Assembly: GCA_037445555.1 (NCBI GenBank)
Contig: JBBIKG010000022.1
Span: forward strand, 1 to 50,296
Direction of reading: 5' to 3'
Source of the DNA: JAAYJT01 sp037445555
GTDB taxonomy: Bacteria; Bacteroidota; Bacteroidia; Bacteroidales; JAAYJT01
Length of the DNA: 50,296 bases
The notes below the pieces were generated by a model that did no database searches, was not told the origin of the DNA, and saw only the letters and a program-made list of their open reading frames with translations. The stretch's first letter is position 1, and each line of letters starts with the position of its first letter. Of the stretch, positions 18,811 to 29,900 are shown piece by piece. The position numbers and the translations under genes were made by a program.

Positions 18811-20403
18811 TTAGTTCAACCACCTTGGATCGCCTATTCCGTTGAGGATAAGTGTTTCGTTTGTTACTTTGAAATTACCGGCTTCCGGGTTTACAAACCC
18901 TGGATTTAGCGTGGTATGAGTTCCTGAAATGTCGAACTTGCCACTTGTAACGCCGCCCAGGAAGGAGGGGGCGTTCCAGTAATTATTTCTCGAACAAACC
19001 GGCTGTGTGGTAGCTGCCTGATTTGAAAAGTAGCCAGTGTACGAAGCGTCGGCACCCGCAAAGATGGTGTTCGACACCGTTGAGGCATTACTTACAAAAC
19101 GTACATAAAGTATACGCCGGGTGTTAGATACCTGGAAAAAGGTACAGCGGTTAATTACCACATTGCTGGTTTGGCCAGGGAAGTTGGCGGATGAGTTGTC
19201 GAGTCGAATAAAATCGCGTGGCATGGCGGCTACCCGGTTGAATGTGCTGTTGGTGACATTCAAATTGGCCACAAATCCGGTGCGGAAGTCGATAAAATCG
19301 CCGCCATCATTCACAATATTCGACATGACGTTGTTGTCAATATTGAGGGTGTTGAGTCTAACGACCCCGGTTCCGCCGTACACCAGCGCCTGATTGTACT
19401 CGCGTATGATACTGCCCTTTATGGTTAGACTGTTTACTGTATATGTTCCTGCATCGAACAGGAATGCCTGCAGCAGTTTTGTGGCAGACTCAGGATATGT
19501 GCCCACCATCTCGAGGTTTTCAAAAATGAGATCAGTGGCTCCCGAAGCAAGAATAAATCTTATATTAATCACCGGTCGGTTAGTCGGGTAAAAACCCTTC
19601 ACTGTAATTGACTTGTTCACGGTAATATCGCCCTTGTATGCATTGTAGGCGCCGGGGAATAATGCCAGGGTGCTGCCAGCGGGTGCTGCCAGTATGGCTG
19701 CATTCAGGTCGTCTTTTGGATATACGGCAATGGCACCACCCAAGTCAATCAGTGTGGTGAACGTTATGGTTCCGCGGATCTTGGTCCCATTCATTAACCT
19801 TGCGGTATATGTTGTTTCGCCTGTCAGGCCGGTTATTATTGCGGCGCCTGCGGTGACTTCAGCCGCTGTTACAGTACGATTGATATTGCCGGGAGTGAGC
19901 ATGATATGCGTGGCGGTTTCCCCTGCAGGCCATTTTAGTGTTACTCTGGTGGCAAACAGTTCGTCAGGATTAACTGGCAAAAAGATCTGTTCGGTGCCGG
20001 TTTTGAACAGGCCGCTTGTCCATTTTGACTCGCCAATGTCTGGTCCGATGGCTTTGATGCGGACAGCATAATCGGTATCACCTGCAAAGCCTCTTACTGT
20101 AAGAGGTAGCTGAAGACTGGTAACCCCGGTAACAGTCCGGACAGGAGTCCCGGTGAAATTCAGATTGGCGCTTTCAAAAAATTCAATAGTATAGGTTTGC
20201 GCATTTTTAACCGGCCTCCAGTTCAGGCGGATGGAGGTTTGCTGCACCACAATCAGCTCGAGGCTGGTTGGCGAAAAGAGCCGGCTCACCTTGAGCTCCT
20301 TGACCTCCGGATCTCTCTCATCCTTGCATCCTGCAACGACCACAAGAGCTACTATGCTAAGCAAGAATGCGATTTTTTTGATTATATTATTCATGGTATT
20401 CAA
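18811..20403 (-). CDS. DUF4957/DUF5123-type surface lipoprotein of a pectin locus
   Basis: The 530-residue product begins with a lipoprotein signal (VVVAGC, then KDERDP). One or two fibronectin type III-like segments follow (about residues 45-225, for example SIRLNWRPVKNAQTYTIEF and RVTLKWPAGETATHIML). A beta-helix-like region comes next (about 230-530, with LALFPGAYNAYKGDITVNK and repeated NxxF/NxxI turns). This layout matches DUF4957 and DUF5123 proteins, which in Bacteroidota sit after SusD in pectin loci. It takes the place of SusE/F and may bind pectin at the cell surface. No catalytic residues of a known lyase family were recognised, so binding is an inference. Confidence 0.8.
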   Translation of the reverse strand: MNTMNNIIKKIAFLLSIVALVVVAGCKDERDPEVKELKVSRLFSPTSLELIVVQQTSIRLNWRPVKNAQTYTIEFFESANLNFTGTPVRTVTGVTSLQLPLTVRGFAGDTDYAVRIKAIGPDIGESKWTSGLFKTGTEQIFLPVNPDELFATRVTLKWPAGETATHIMLTPGNINRTVTAAEVTAGAAIITGLTGETTYTARLMNGTKIRGTITFTTLIDLGGAIAVYPKDDLNAAILAAPAGSTLALFPGAYNAYKGDITVNKSITVKGFYPTNRPVINIRFILASGATDLIFENLEMVGTYPESATKLLQAFLFDAGTYTVNSLTIKGSIIREYNQALVYGGTGVVRLNTLNIDNNVMSNIVNDGGDFIDFRTGFVANLNVTNSTFNRVAAMPRDFIRLDNSSANFPGQTSNVVINRCTFFQVSNTRRILYVRFVSNASTVSNTIFAGADASYTGYFSNQAATTQPVCSRNNYWNAPSFLGGVTSGKFDISGTHTTLNPGFVNPEAGNFKVTNETLILNGIGDPRWLN

Positions 20404-20415
20404 TTTATAAAGTTA

Positions 20416-22203
20416 TCAGAAATTATACCCGTTGTTGTTGAGCAGACCGTTGCTGGCATCCAGGAAAACCTGCCAGATTGGCCAGAATTGCTGAAGGTTT
20501 GGATCGCGCAGATAGAGAGCATCCCAAAAAGTAGAGGTTTCGCCGGTGGAAGTTATCACCCATGTTTTGTTGGTCGGATAGCCAAGGCTGGCTCCTATTG
20601 CATCGGTGTCGCCGTAGTTGAGACCGTAAATAACCGCAGTTTCGCCGTCAGTATCAGTTTTCCAGTAGATCCTGGCCGGTAATGTGGCGTATTTGCCCTG
20701 ACGGTTTTCAAGCTGCTGTAATTTGGTTTTGGCTTCAGCCAGTTTTGTGTTCAGAAGGTTCCAGCGGATCAGGTCTTGCTTGCGGAGCATTTCGCCGGTA
20801 AACTCAAGCGCCCTTTCATCAACGATGGCGTTGAAGAATGCTGTTTTGCTGGCGGTAGCCTGTGTCATAAATGTGTTGACCTTATCTGTCCTTGTGGGGA
20901 AGGCGCGCTCACGAACCAGGCGCAGATAGGGGGCCGCTGCAGCCGGACCGTCAATTTCGTTGATCGCTTCAGCAGCCATGAGCAACACATCCGAGTAACG
21001 CATTACAGGCCAGTTTAGTCCATCGTCGTTGGTTGATGTCACCCTGCGTCCGGCTTCTTGGAAAAGCCACTCATAACGATATTTCCCAAACTGCCAGCGT
21101 CCGTTTGTGGTAGGCACCTGCACGCCATTAGTCCATTCGTAAGGCACGCAGGTGACATTACGGCGGACATCGTCCACATCATAATCATAAAATATTGTTG
21201 GGGTGGGTCCGTTGGTTCCTCCTCTAGCCTGGCCGGTATATTTATCCGTGTTCGAATGCCTCAGACCATTATCAAAGATCACGCGGCCCCGACCTTCGCT
21301 AAAGGGAATTTCCCAGAGCATTTCCTGGCCGGCTATGCATAATTCCTTATGCAGTGCGCGAAAAACACCTTCAAAGGTTTGCAATCTTGCCCTGCCGCTA
21401 TTGATAACATCAAGACATTCTTTTTTGGCTATTGCATACATCTTGGCAGGGGTCAAATCAGGATCGTTGCTAAGTCTCACTCCGCCTGGTCTTTGGGCAT
21501 ACCCACCTGCAGACAAGGCAATGCGCGCCCTCAGTCCCTTGACAAAAGCCTTGTTTACCCTTTCGGTGGAGCTTGTTGTGGCTGTTTCGTTAGGCCAGGC
21601 AACCAGGTTGGCAGCTTCCTCAAGGTCTGCAAGAATTTGTTTATAGACAACATCCCGATCGGCCCTGGGCAGATATACTGTTTCGGCAGTTACCGGTTCA
21701 AAACGGGCAGGCACGTCGCCCCAACCCTTAATAAGGTCGAAATAAATAACGGCACGTAAGGTTAGCGCTTCGCCCAACAATTGAGCCAACTGTTTGTTGT
21801 TTTCCACATTGCCGTATTTGCGCAACCCACGTATGGCAATATTTGCACGCTCAATGCCTTCATAAAACATCGCCCAGGCATTGTTAGTGGTGTTCATGTT
21901 GGAATTATTCACATTTGTGTTGTAGTTTACCAGCTTAGAGCCGTCATCGGTTGTGTTTCTCAGGGCGTTGCGAACCTCGCAGTCGGTGTTTGGTCCATAG
22001 AATACAAGGTATCTTCCCCGGTATGAGTTCGTTTCGCAGAACGACTGAATAATGCCTGCAAAGGCTCCCTCGGCAAGTTGTGCATTCGAAAAAATCACTG
22101 ATTCATCAAGCGATGATTTGGTGGGAGCATCCAGCAGGTCCTCGCAGGCGCTCAATGCAAATGCCAACGAAAGGGTACAAATGATATATGATATTTTTTT
22201 CAT
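20416..22203 (-). CDS. SusD/RagB-type outer-membrane glycan-binding lipoprotein
   Basis: The 595-residue protein is the surface lid of a SusCD importer. Its signal peptide ends in LSAC, with Cys20 as the lipidated residue, followed by the typical EDLLDAPTKSSLDES. The alpha-helical tetratricopeptide-like fold is suggested by segments such as AWAMFYEGIERANIAIRGL, GEALTLRAVIYFDLIKGWGDVP and RYSDVLLMAAEAINEI, all SusD family signatures. The susC gene ends 19 bases upstream, so the pair is co-translated. The neighbours make homogalacturonan or rhamnogalacturonan oligomers the likely ligand. Confidence 0.96.
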   Translation of the reverse strand: MKKISYIICTLSLAFALSACEDLLDAPTKSSLDESVIFSNAQLAEGAFAGIIQSFCETNSYRGRYLVFYGPNTDCEVRNALRNTTDDGSKLVNYNTNVNNSNMNTTNNAWAMFYEGIERANIAIRGLRKYGNVENNKQLAQLLGEALTLRAVIYFDLIKGWGDVPARFEPVTAETVYLPRADRDVVYKQILADLEEAANLVAWPNETATTSSTERVNKAFVKGLRARIALSAGGYAQRPGGVRLSNDPDLTPAKMYAIAKKECLDVINSGRARLQTFEGVFRALHKELCIAGQEMLWEIPFSEGRGRVIFDNGLRHSNTDKYTGQARGGTNGPTPTIFYDYDVDDVRRNVTCVPYEWTNGVQVPTTNGRWQFGKYRYEWLFQEAGRRVTSTNDDGLNWPVMRYSDVLLMAAEAINEIDGPAAAAPYLRLVRERAFPTRTDKVNTFMTQATASKTAFFNAIVDERALEFTGEMLRKQDLIRWNLLNTKLAEAKTKLQQLENRQGKYATLPARIYWKTDTDGETAVIYGLNYGDTDAIGASLGYPTNKTWVITSTGETSTFWDALYLRDPNLQQFWPIWQVFLDASNGLLNNNGYNF

Positions 22204-22222
22204 GGTTCGTACTCTTTAAGGA

Positions 22223-25200
22223 TTAGAAATTAAAATTCACGCCAAACACAATGGAGCGGCTACGCGGATAGGCCGAATAGTCAACACCCGGGGTGAGTGG
22301 AGTCCTGCGCCGGGTCGATACTTCGGGATCAAATCCGCTATAGTTGGTTAACAGGAATACATTGTAGCCCGTAACATAAAATCTGAGGTTCTGAGTACTC
22401 ATCTTGTTCAGAATTTTCTTGGGCATGGCGTATCCTACGGTCAGGGTGTTAAGCCTCAGGAAAGATCCATCCTCCACAGCCCAGTCGGTAAATACGAATC
22501 TTGCCATATATGGTGACCACATAGTGGTGGAAGCATTAAGTTCGTTAAGTTTAACAGGATCATTGGTAATGGTGCCGTCGGGTAGGAGATTGGTCCAGCG
22601 CTTTCCATCAGCCATCAGGTCAATCATATTGCGTGAGTGGTATTTGCTGGTCGAGGTATACTCAATCTTGTTAGCATTGTAAATATCGTTACCGTAACTC
22701 CAGTTGAATGCGGCAGACATATCAAACCCGTAAAGGCGTCCGTTGAGGGTGACACCGCCTGTGTGCAGCGGGTTGGCATCACCGATGATCACGCGGTCGC
22801 TGGTGTTAACAAGGTTATCGCCTTCGGTCATGTTTTTTAATTTAAGCGATCCCGGACGAAGTGTGCCTACCACCGGTCTGGAGTCAACCACACCTTCCTT
22901 CAACACCCATGCGCCATTTACATAACCAACAAAGTCAGCAACCTCATAGCGGCCATCATATTTGTATCCATACATTTTTCCTACCGATCCGCCGGTGGCA
23001 ATCCAGAAATCGGCTCCAATTTCGGTCGAGGCCCAACCCGACTCCGCAATGAAGTTCTGCATCAAACCAAGTGAATTGATCTTGTTTTTGTTAAAACCTA
23101 TGTTTCCATTGATGCTAAATCCCACGTTGCGTTTGTCAAGGAGCACCACATTCATCATTGCTTCAATACCACGGTTCTCGGTTTCGCCCATGTTGCGGTA
23201 CTGATCGGTATATCCTGTGCCGGGTACCGGGAACAGAATCAAGAGATCCCTGGTGTTGTTGATATACCCTTCGAACGATCCGCTCAGTCTGCCGTTGAAC
23301 ATGGTGTAATCCAAACCAATGTTGCGGGTAATGGTAGTTTCCCACTTCAGGTTGGGGTTTGCCATGGTCTTGGTTCCTGCCCAAAAGCTGCTGAATTTAT
23401 TCACCCAGGTGGTAGCCCTGACTTCAAGAGACTGGGTCATCTGGCCCGGGGGAATATTGTTGTTACCCGCTGTTCCGTAACTCATGCGAAGTTTAAGATC
23501 ATCGAGCCACGTGCGGGTGAATTTCATGAATTTTTCATCCGAGATACGCCAGGCAAGCGCTGCCGACGGGAAATATCCCCAGCGGTTTCCTTTGGTGAAT
23601 TTTGAGGAGCCGTCAGCCCTAAAGGTTCCGCTGAGCAGGTATCTGCCCTTGAAGTCGTAGTTCATACGACCAAAAAATGAAAGCAGTTTGTCATCTGGAT
23701 ACAGGTAGTTATCAATGGAATTTGCTACTGCCTGAGCCGAAAGTTTTGTGGCGTCGGCAAACGTAAATCCCAGGGGGAATCCGTGTACGGTGGTTTCATG
23801 TTCTTCCATTTTCCTCAAGATATACTCTTGTCCTATCATTAGATTAAGCTTATGACTGCCTTTAAGGAGTTTCTTGAAATCGTAAGCCAATGTGTTGGTA
23901 TTTCGATAGGTTTCCCTTGCCATCTTTGAGAAGATGATGGCGGGCTTTCCCTGGTAAGCAGCAGCAGGTTTGTTTTTCACGTAGTAGGTGGTAGGTCCGT
24001 AGAAGCGATCGTCGTTGTTACGGTAGTCGTCCAGGCCGATTTCTGTTTTTAGCTTCAGGTTGTCAATGATGCTCCAGGTGACTCCTGCATTGAGGTTGTA
24101 AACCATGCGTTTCTGAAAGCGGTCATTGTCGGACAGTGCCACAAGCGGATTGTACAGGAAAAAGTCCTGGTCTGTTTCGCCTTCGTCAGTAAGGCCGGCG
24201 ATAGGGAACGGAGGATAGATCATCGCAAACTTCAGACGCGAGTCGGCCGACGACACTTCGTTTTGTTCGTTGGTGCCTCCTCCCTGAATCCGTGTGTTGG
24301 CGTACCTCAACGACATATCGATAGCAAACCTCTTGTTTGGCTTGTTGTTGATTTTCAAGCTGAGGTTATCGCGCTTGAATCCCGACATTTCCATGATGGC
24401 CTTATCATCCAGGCGGGTGTAGTTGAATGAATAAACCGTTTTGTCAGTGCCGCCGCCAATATTCAGGTTATGATTGTTTACCGAGCCTATGCGGCCAAAT
24501 ACCAGCTCCTGCCAGTCATTGGGTTTCACTTGATTGAAAAGATCCATATCCTGGAAATTGCCAAAATAGTCGGTGTATTTGGTGGGTTGATTTGCCAGCA
24601 AAGAGCGCTCATACTGAAACTTGGCATAATCATACGGGCTGATTACATCGAGTTTCTTCGCCAGTTTTTTATAACTAAGGTAGCCGTCGTAGCGAACCAT
24701 AAGTTTTCCTTCCTTGGCCCTTTTGGTTGTGATGATGATAACGCCGTTGGCGCCACGTGATCCGTATATTGCCGTGGATGAGGCATCCTTCAGCACATCT
24801 ATTGATTCAATATCGGCGGGCGAGATGTCAGAAATTGACTCTACCGGAAATCCATCTACGATGAACAACGGTGTGTTGTCGCCTGTGATTGATCCACCTC
24901 CACGAACTCTGATTTTTATTTCGGCATCAGGCGATCCTTCGGTGGTCAGCACCTGAACGCCGGCCAGTTTGCCTGTCAGTGCTTCGGGCACGCTGGCAAT
25001 GGGCTTGGCGGCAAGATCTTCTCCTGTTACCGAAGCAACGGAACCTGTAATGTCGCGCCGCTGCATGGTGCCGTACCCGACCACCACCACCTCACGGAGG
25101 TTGATCAGGCTTTCCGTCAACACCACATTAATAGTGCTGCGCCCTGCAACTGCAACTTCCTGTTCATTGTAGCCGATAAATCTGAAGATCAACACGGCCT

Positions 25201-25423
25201 GAGCAGCATTGCTTACCTGGATTTGGTAATCTCCGTTGGCACCGGTTGAGCTGCCCTGGGTGGTTCCTTTAACAATAATGTTTACTCCGGGCAAGGCAGC
25301 TCCGTCCTCACCTCTGACGCTTCCCTTCACGGTGAGGGATTGACCCCACAAACCGGAAGACAAACACAGTGCGAGAACGAGCACAACGAGCCTGAAAACA
25401 TTGCTTAAACGATGTAGTTTCAT
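22223..25423 (-). CDS. SusC/RagA-type TonB-dependent outer-membrane transporter
   Basis: The 1066-residue protein imports oligosaccharides with energy from TonB. A signal peptide (to about residue 28) is followed by a carboxypeptidase-regulatory-like domain (about 30-105, GEDGAALPGVNIIVKGT). The plug starts with REVVVVGYGTMQRRDITG, followed by LTGKLAGVQVLTTEG and the conserved TPLFIVDGFPVE. A long beta-barrel ends in VFGVNFNF with the terminal aromatic residue needed for barrel assembly. No extra N-terminal signalling domain is present, so it is a plain transporter and not a sigma/anti-sigma sensor. It is followed by susD. Confidence 0.97.
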   Translation of the reverse strand: MKLHRLSNVFRLVVLVLALCLSSGLWGQSLTVKGSVRGEDGAALPGVNIIVKGTTQGSSTGANGDYQIQVSNAAQAVLIFRFIGYNEQEVAVAGRSTINVVLTESLINLREVVVVGYGTMQRRDITGSVASVTGEDLAAKPIASVPEALTGKLAGVQVLTTEGSPDAEIKIRVRGGGSITGDNTPLFIVDGFPVESISDISPADIESIDVLKDASSTAIYGSRGANGVIIITTKRAKEGKLMVRYDGYLSYKKLAKKLDVISPYDYAKFQYERSLLANQPTKYTDYFGNFQDMDLFNQVKPNDWQELVFGRIGSVNNHNLNIGGGTDKTVYSFNYTRLDDKAIMEMSGFKRDNLSLKINNKPNKRFAIDMSLRYANTRIQGGGTNEQNEVSSADSRLKFAMIYPPFPIAGLTDEGETDQDFFLYNPLVALSDNDRFQKRMVYNLNAGVTWSIIDNLKLKTEIGLDDYRNNDDRFYGPTTYYVKNKPAAAYQGKPAIIFSKMARETYRNTNTLAYDFKKLLKGSHKLNLMIGQEYILRKMEEHETTVHGFPLGFTFADATKLSAQAVANSIDNYLYPDDKLLSFFGRMNYDFKGRYLLSGTFRADGSSKFTKGNRWGYFPSAALAWRISDEKFMKFTRTWLDDLKLRMSYGTAGNNNIPPGQMTQSLEVRATTWVNKFSSFWAGTKTMANPNLKWETTITRNIGLDYTMFNGRLSGSFEGYINNTRDLLILFPVPGTGYTDQYRNMGETENRGIEAMMNVVLLDKRNVGFSINGNIGFNKNKINSLGLMQNFIAESGWASTEIGADFWIATGGSVGKMYGYKYDGRYEVADFVGYVNGAWVLKEGVVDSRPVVGTLRPGSLKLKNMTEGDNLVNTSDRVIIGDANPLHTGGVTLNGRLYGFDMSAAFNWSYGNDIYNANKIEYTSTSKYHSRNMIDLMADGKRWTNLLPDGTITNDPVKLNELNASTTMWSPYMARFVFTDWAVEDGSFLRLNTLTVGYAMPKKILNKMSTQNLRFYVTGYNVFLLTNYSGFDPEVSTRRRTPLTPGVDYSAYPRSRSIVFGVNFNF

Positions 25424-25473
25424 GTGGGCATGTGTTTTGGTTAGTAATGAATAATTTGGAATGTAAAACTTGA

Positions 25474-26859
25474 TTATTTAAATGATTTTGGCATGGTGTT
25501 TTTCACTAACTCATTTAAATACAATTCGAGGTTAGTATATCCCGAATGCGGCGACGTCTGGCTTCCGTCGACCGCGTTGTTTGGGTCGAGCGTATGTTTT
25601 CTTTCCCACTCATCCGGAATTCCATCGCCATCACTGTCCTTCGGAGGCGCCTTCGACACAAGTGCGGGCCATCCCCCTGCATCACTCTGGCTGTTGATGA
25701 TGCCCTTACGCCCGTAGGTGAAGGTGCGGCCGGATATCTCTCTGGCTAATCGTTGATCATGGATATCTCGAACCATACTTGCACCGGCAAACCTGATCAA
25801 TAAAGGCAAAATAGCCTTAGGGGTCACGGTTTTCATCCTGTTGTTAAAAGGGAATGGAGTGGAAATTAAAACAGAGTCGCTCACTTCAGAGGGTATGGTG
25901 GTTTGTTTTATTCCAATAGGCAAATAGGTCCCGTCTGTTGCCAGGATGAGGTTCCCGCTTAGAAAATATTTTCCGTAGGGTTTAAACGGGTCGAGAATTT
26001 CGTCGACTTTAGATTTGGGCGTGGCCGGGCCGGGGATATAGAGATTGTTGATGAGATTATAATTTCCCCCCTCGCCTCCATAGGCTGCCTTGTCGCCCCA
26101 GTTGTAAATCACATTGTTTATCATCTCCGTCATTTCAATGCCATCAAACGGATTATAGCGCGAGCCCTGAAAACGCGGATTGCGGCTCTTATGGTGCGCC
26201 AAGATATTATAAAGGAAAGAGCTGTTATTACCGCCCCAGATGCCACCATATCCGTGTTCGCCTTTACGATGAACGGATGCATTGAGGCTTTCATAAGCCA
26301 TGCACCATTGAAGGGTAAAGTTTTTATTGTCATAAAATGATGCTGATTCGTCAGTTGACCAGCTCATGCTGCAATGGTCTATGATAATATCCTTTTGTCC
26401 GATGGCTGTCAGGGCATCGCACTCTGTAGTCGCGATATCGCCGGGTCTGAACCGCATGAACCGTATAATGACATTATCCGAATTGATCCTTACTTCGTGC
26501 CCTTTGATGCAAATGCCTTCGCCCGGGGCCGTCTGCCCGGCAATGGTCAGGTCACCGTTATTAATGACGATTGGTGATTCGAGCTCAATGGTGCCTGAAA
26601 CCTCAAAAACAATGGTGCGGGCTCCTTTGGCCCTGATGGCCTGGCGCAGACTGCCCGGCCCATTATCATTAAGGTTGGTAATTTTTATTACCTTCCCGCC
26701 ACGACCACCTGTTGTGTACATACCCCCCCCGGCTGCTCCCGGAAACGCGGGTGTAAGCTGCTGCTTTTGCTGGCTTACTGCCATGGACCAACATGCAGTT
26801 TGAACAAAAATAAAGCAGATGGCCAAGCTGATTATCAGAAATTTATTGACTATTTTCAT
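25474..26859 (-). CDS. Pectate lyase family 1 protein, first gene of the pectin operon
   Basis: The 461-residue protein has an N-terminal signal peptide and starts its mature part with AFPGAAGGGMYTTGGRGG, a hallmark of Bacteroidota PL1 lyases. Beta-helix motifs follow: NDNGPGSLRQAI, NVIIRFMRFRPGD, DIIIDHCSMSWSTDES and AHHKSRNPRFQGSR, the last with the catalytic Arg region. The C-terminal DSDGDGIPDEWE is a thrombospondin type 3-like calcium-binding repeat. A G8 tract (plus 26723-26730) lies in the glycine-rich mature start. It is unlike the T9SS-tailed lyase in sequence and lacks the sorting domain. It lies 50 bases before susC and probably opens the operon. Confidence 0.92.
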   Translation of the reverse strand: MKIVNKFLIISLAICFIFVQTACWSMAVSQQKQQLTPAFPGAAGGGMYTTGGRGGKVIKITNLNDNGPGSLRQAIRAKGARTIVFEVSGTIELESPIVINNGDLTIAGQTAPGEGICIKGHEVRINSDNVIIRFMRFRPGDIATTECDALTAIGQKDIIIDHCSMSWSTDESASFYDNKNFTLQWCMAYESLNASVHRKGEHGYGGIWGGNNSSFLYNILAHHKSRNPRFQGSRYNPFDGIEMTEMINNVIYNWGDKAAYGGEGGNYNLINNLYIPGPATPKSKVDEILDPFKPYGKYFLSGNLILATDGTYLPIGIKQTTIPSEVSDSVLISTPFPFNNRMKTVTPKAILPLLIRFAGASMVRDIHDQRLAREISGRTFTYGRKGIINSQSDAGGWPALVSKAPPKDSDGDGIPDEWERKHTLDPNNAVDGSQTSPHSGYTNLELYLNELVKNTMPKSFK

Positions 26860-26989
26860 CGTTTTTCTTGCTATCCGCTTATTATGGGCCAGATGCAGGC
26901 TGAGTCCATAATTCCGGTAAGCTAATTAAATATCAAATAGCGAAAAACGATATACAAAATTTGCTTATCTTCTCACATTTTGTTTCGTC

Positions 26990-29900
26990 CTATTCTTTTC
27001 GGCCGGCAAATTCGCTTGGGGTCATATTATAGTATTTGCGAAATGCCCTTGAAAATGAGTTTGGATGATCAAAACCGACCAGATAAGCAACCTCGGCGAT
27101 GGCGAGTTTTTGCTGCAAGAGCTGTCCGGCTCTTTTCAGGCGATATGAGTCGATAATTTCTTTCGGCGTCAAGCCGGTCACCTGCTTTACCTTGCGCGAA
27201 AAATGAAACCGGCTCAGAAAAAACATTTGACTCATGTTCTCCACATCAAAGTCGGGATTGGCAATGTTTTCCTCGAGTATCATCTGTAGTTTGCGCAGCA
27301 TTTTGTCGTTTTCGGAAATCGCTTCGATGGCGGAAGGCTGTGTGATGAGTTCGCGTATGACTTTTTCGCGGGTTTTTTCTTTTGCCAGAAGCAGGTTACT
27401 GATCCTGACCCTTAGGTATTCCGCACTGAAAGGCTTCTCGATAAAAGCATCGGCCCCGGTTTGATATCCCTCCAATTTCAATTCGGGTTCACTGCGGGCG
27501 GTAAGTAAAATCACCGGAATATGACTGGTTACGAAATTGGTCTTAATTTTCTTGCAGAGTTCTATCCCATTCATTACCGGCATCATGATGTCGGTAATGA
27601 TAATATCGGGCTGATAGTCTACAGCTTTCTGATAGCCAATCACTCCGTTGCGGGCATCTATTACCTCAAAATCAGGTTCTAGCATTTGGCCAATCAGTGC
27701 CCGTATTTCCGAATCATCTTCTACCACAAGCGCGATAAGTTTGTCGGTTTTTGGCTTGGGCAGCCGAAAAGAATCATTGAATGTGCCTTTTTCCTGTTCT
27801 ATATTTATTAGCTCGTTGCTGAGAGTTTCGAGCTCGGCTTTTATGTTTCCTGAAAATAAATAGGCCGGAAACTGGTTCCCCGGGTTTGTCGAATCCGTAG
27901 TCGCTGCCTGGGCCCGCGTAAATGGTATTTCGACCCTGAAAACAGTGCCGGTATTGAGCTGGCTTTGTACATCAATATAACCCTGATGACTGGTTACCAA
28001 ATCTTTCACATACGAAAGCCCTATGCCGAGGCCATCGGAACTGGCCGGGGGTTTATCGCCCCTAACACTAAAAAATCTGTCAAAAATACGCGGCAGATCG
28101 TCGGGATGAATGCCCTCACCTGTATCGCTCACTTCAAAAACAATCTTCACCTGATCCAGAGGCTCAGATGGGGCGGGCTCTAAAGAAGGATGTTTAAGTT
28201 GTTCAACACCGGTTTGTAGCCTGATAGTGATTCTACCTCCGGCAGGTGTGTGTTTAAAGGCATTGCTGACAAGATTAAAAAGGATTTTTTCGATTTTATC
28301 CTGGTCAAAAAGTACTACCTGCGATGCAGTATTACTCTCAAATACAAGCTCAACCGTTTGATTATTTGCCAGATCGCTGAAAAGAACTACTATTTCGCGG
28401 CAGAAACACACGATATCCCCTGTCTTTACGCTGAGTTCAACGCTCCCCGACTCCATTTTTCTGATTTCAAGTATCTGGTTAATCAGGTTTAAAAGCCGTC
28501 TTGAGTTGCGTTGTATGGTATCAGTAACGGGCTTCAGTGTATTTTTTTCAACTGTATTTACGAATGCAAGCAGTCGTTCGACCGAGCCCATGATGAGCGT
28601 CAGCGGGGTGCGAAACTCATGCGATATATTGGTAAATAAACGTTGTTTCAGATTTGAAAGCTCTTCGATTTGCTCTACCATTTCCTTAAGTTTGTCGCGC
28701 TGCATACTGATCTCCAGATTCATCTCTTCGAGAGCACTTGTTTTTTTCTCAAGCTCCCATTTCTGCTTAGTGATGGTTTGGTTTTGGTACTCGATCTCCT
28801 TTTGCCTCGATTCAAGGGTTTTATTCACCTCGCCCAGTGATTTATTAAGCTGGGCCAGGGTGCGGTTTCGTTTTAGTACCCGCCACTCGTAAAAACTGAT
28901 AATGAGCAGGAAGGCAAGTACCAGGACAATAAACCAGGTTTGTTTCCAGATAGGAGGGGCGACCGAAAAACTTATCCTGGTGGGGGTGAATTCAATATTG
29001 AAATCCGAGTCGCGCGCCCTAAGTTCGAAGGTGTGCCTGCCGCTCTTCAGGTTCGAAAGCACAAGACTGGTCTGGGTTGAAAATACCGACCAGTCGCCGT
29101 CATCCAAACGATGCGAATACGTGAGTTTTTGGGTGGGGGTCTCTTCCCAGAAGTCATGCCCGCCCCACCCCAAGAGAGTATTACCTGACTTATCTACCTT
29201 TTCGGTAGATATCAGAATGGATGACTGGGGTGGATGATTATCGGGTATATATTTAATGGTCCAGAATTCTTCCATTACCTTGGCAGGGGTAATGCTGTAC
29301 TGGAACGCCCGGCGTTTCCATTCCCGTAATGACTTGTTGATGCGAACAGCGCCCTGGGCATCCACAAAAATTTCTCCGCCCTCGCGTGGTATCCTTAGTT
29401 CATCTGAGAACATGCCTGAAAACCATCGTTGCCCATCAAAACAGGCAATATTTTTATCAGTGATGACCCACACCTTTGAAGGCGATTGCTCGAAAATGCT
29501 GATAATGGTATTGCTGGGGAGCCCGTCATGGGTGGAGTATTGCACCCAGCTGTTGCCATCATACCTGAATATACCGTAGTATCTTGATCCCACCCAGAGA
29601 TTTTCCCTGCTATGAACGATATCCACATAATCATTCAGAAATTCATTGTTTTTTAACGGCATCCATCTTAACTTTTCTAACTGCAAAAGGTTTGTGCCTC
29701 CGAGCCATATGGATCCATCTGGCGATTGGCCGATACCATAGGCATTTTGTTGTGCAATTCCTTCAGTACTGGTGTAATGCTTCCATCTCAGCAGGTTCTC
29801 ATCAGGGTTTAACAACCGAAGAACTCCGGAAAGCTGTCCCAGCGCCTCCTGCCGGTCCACGCTGGCTCCAAACCACAATGTGCCCTCGTTGTCGAGAAAT

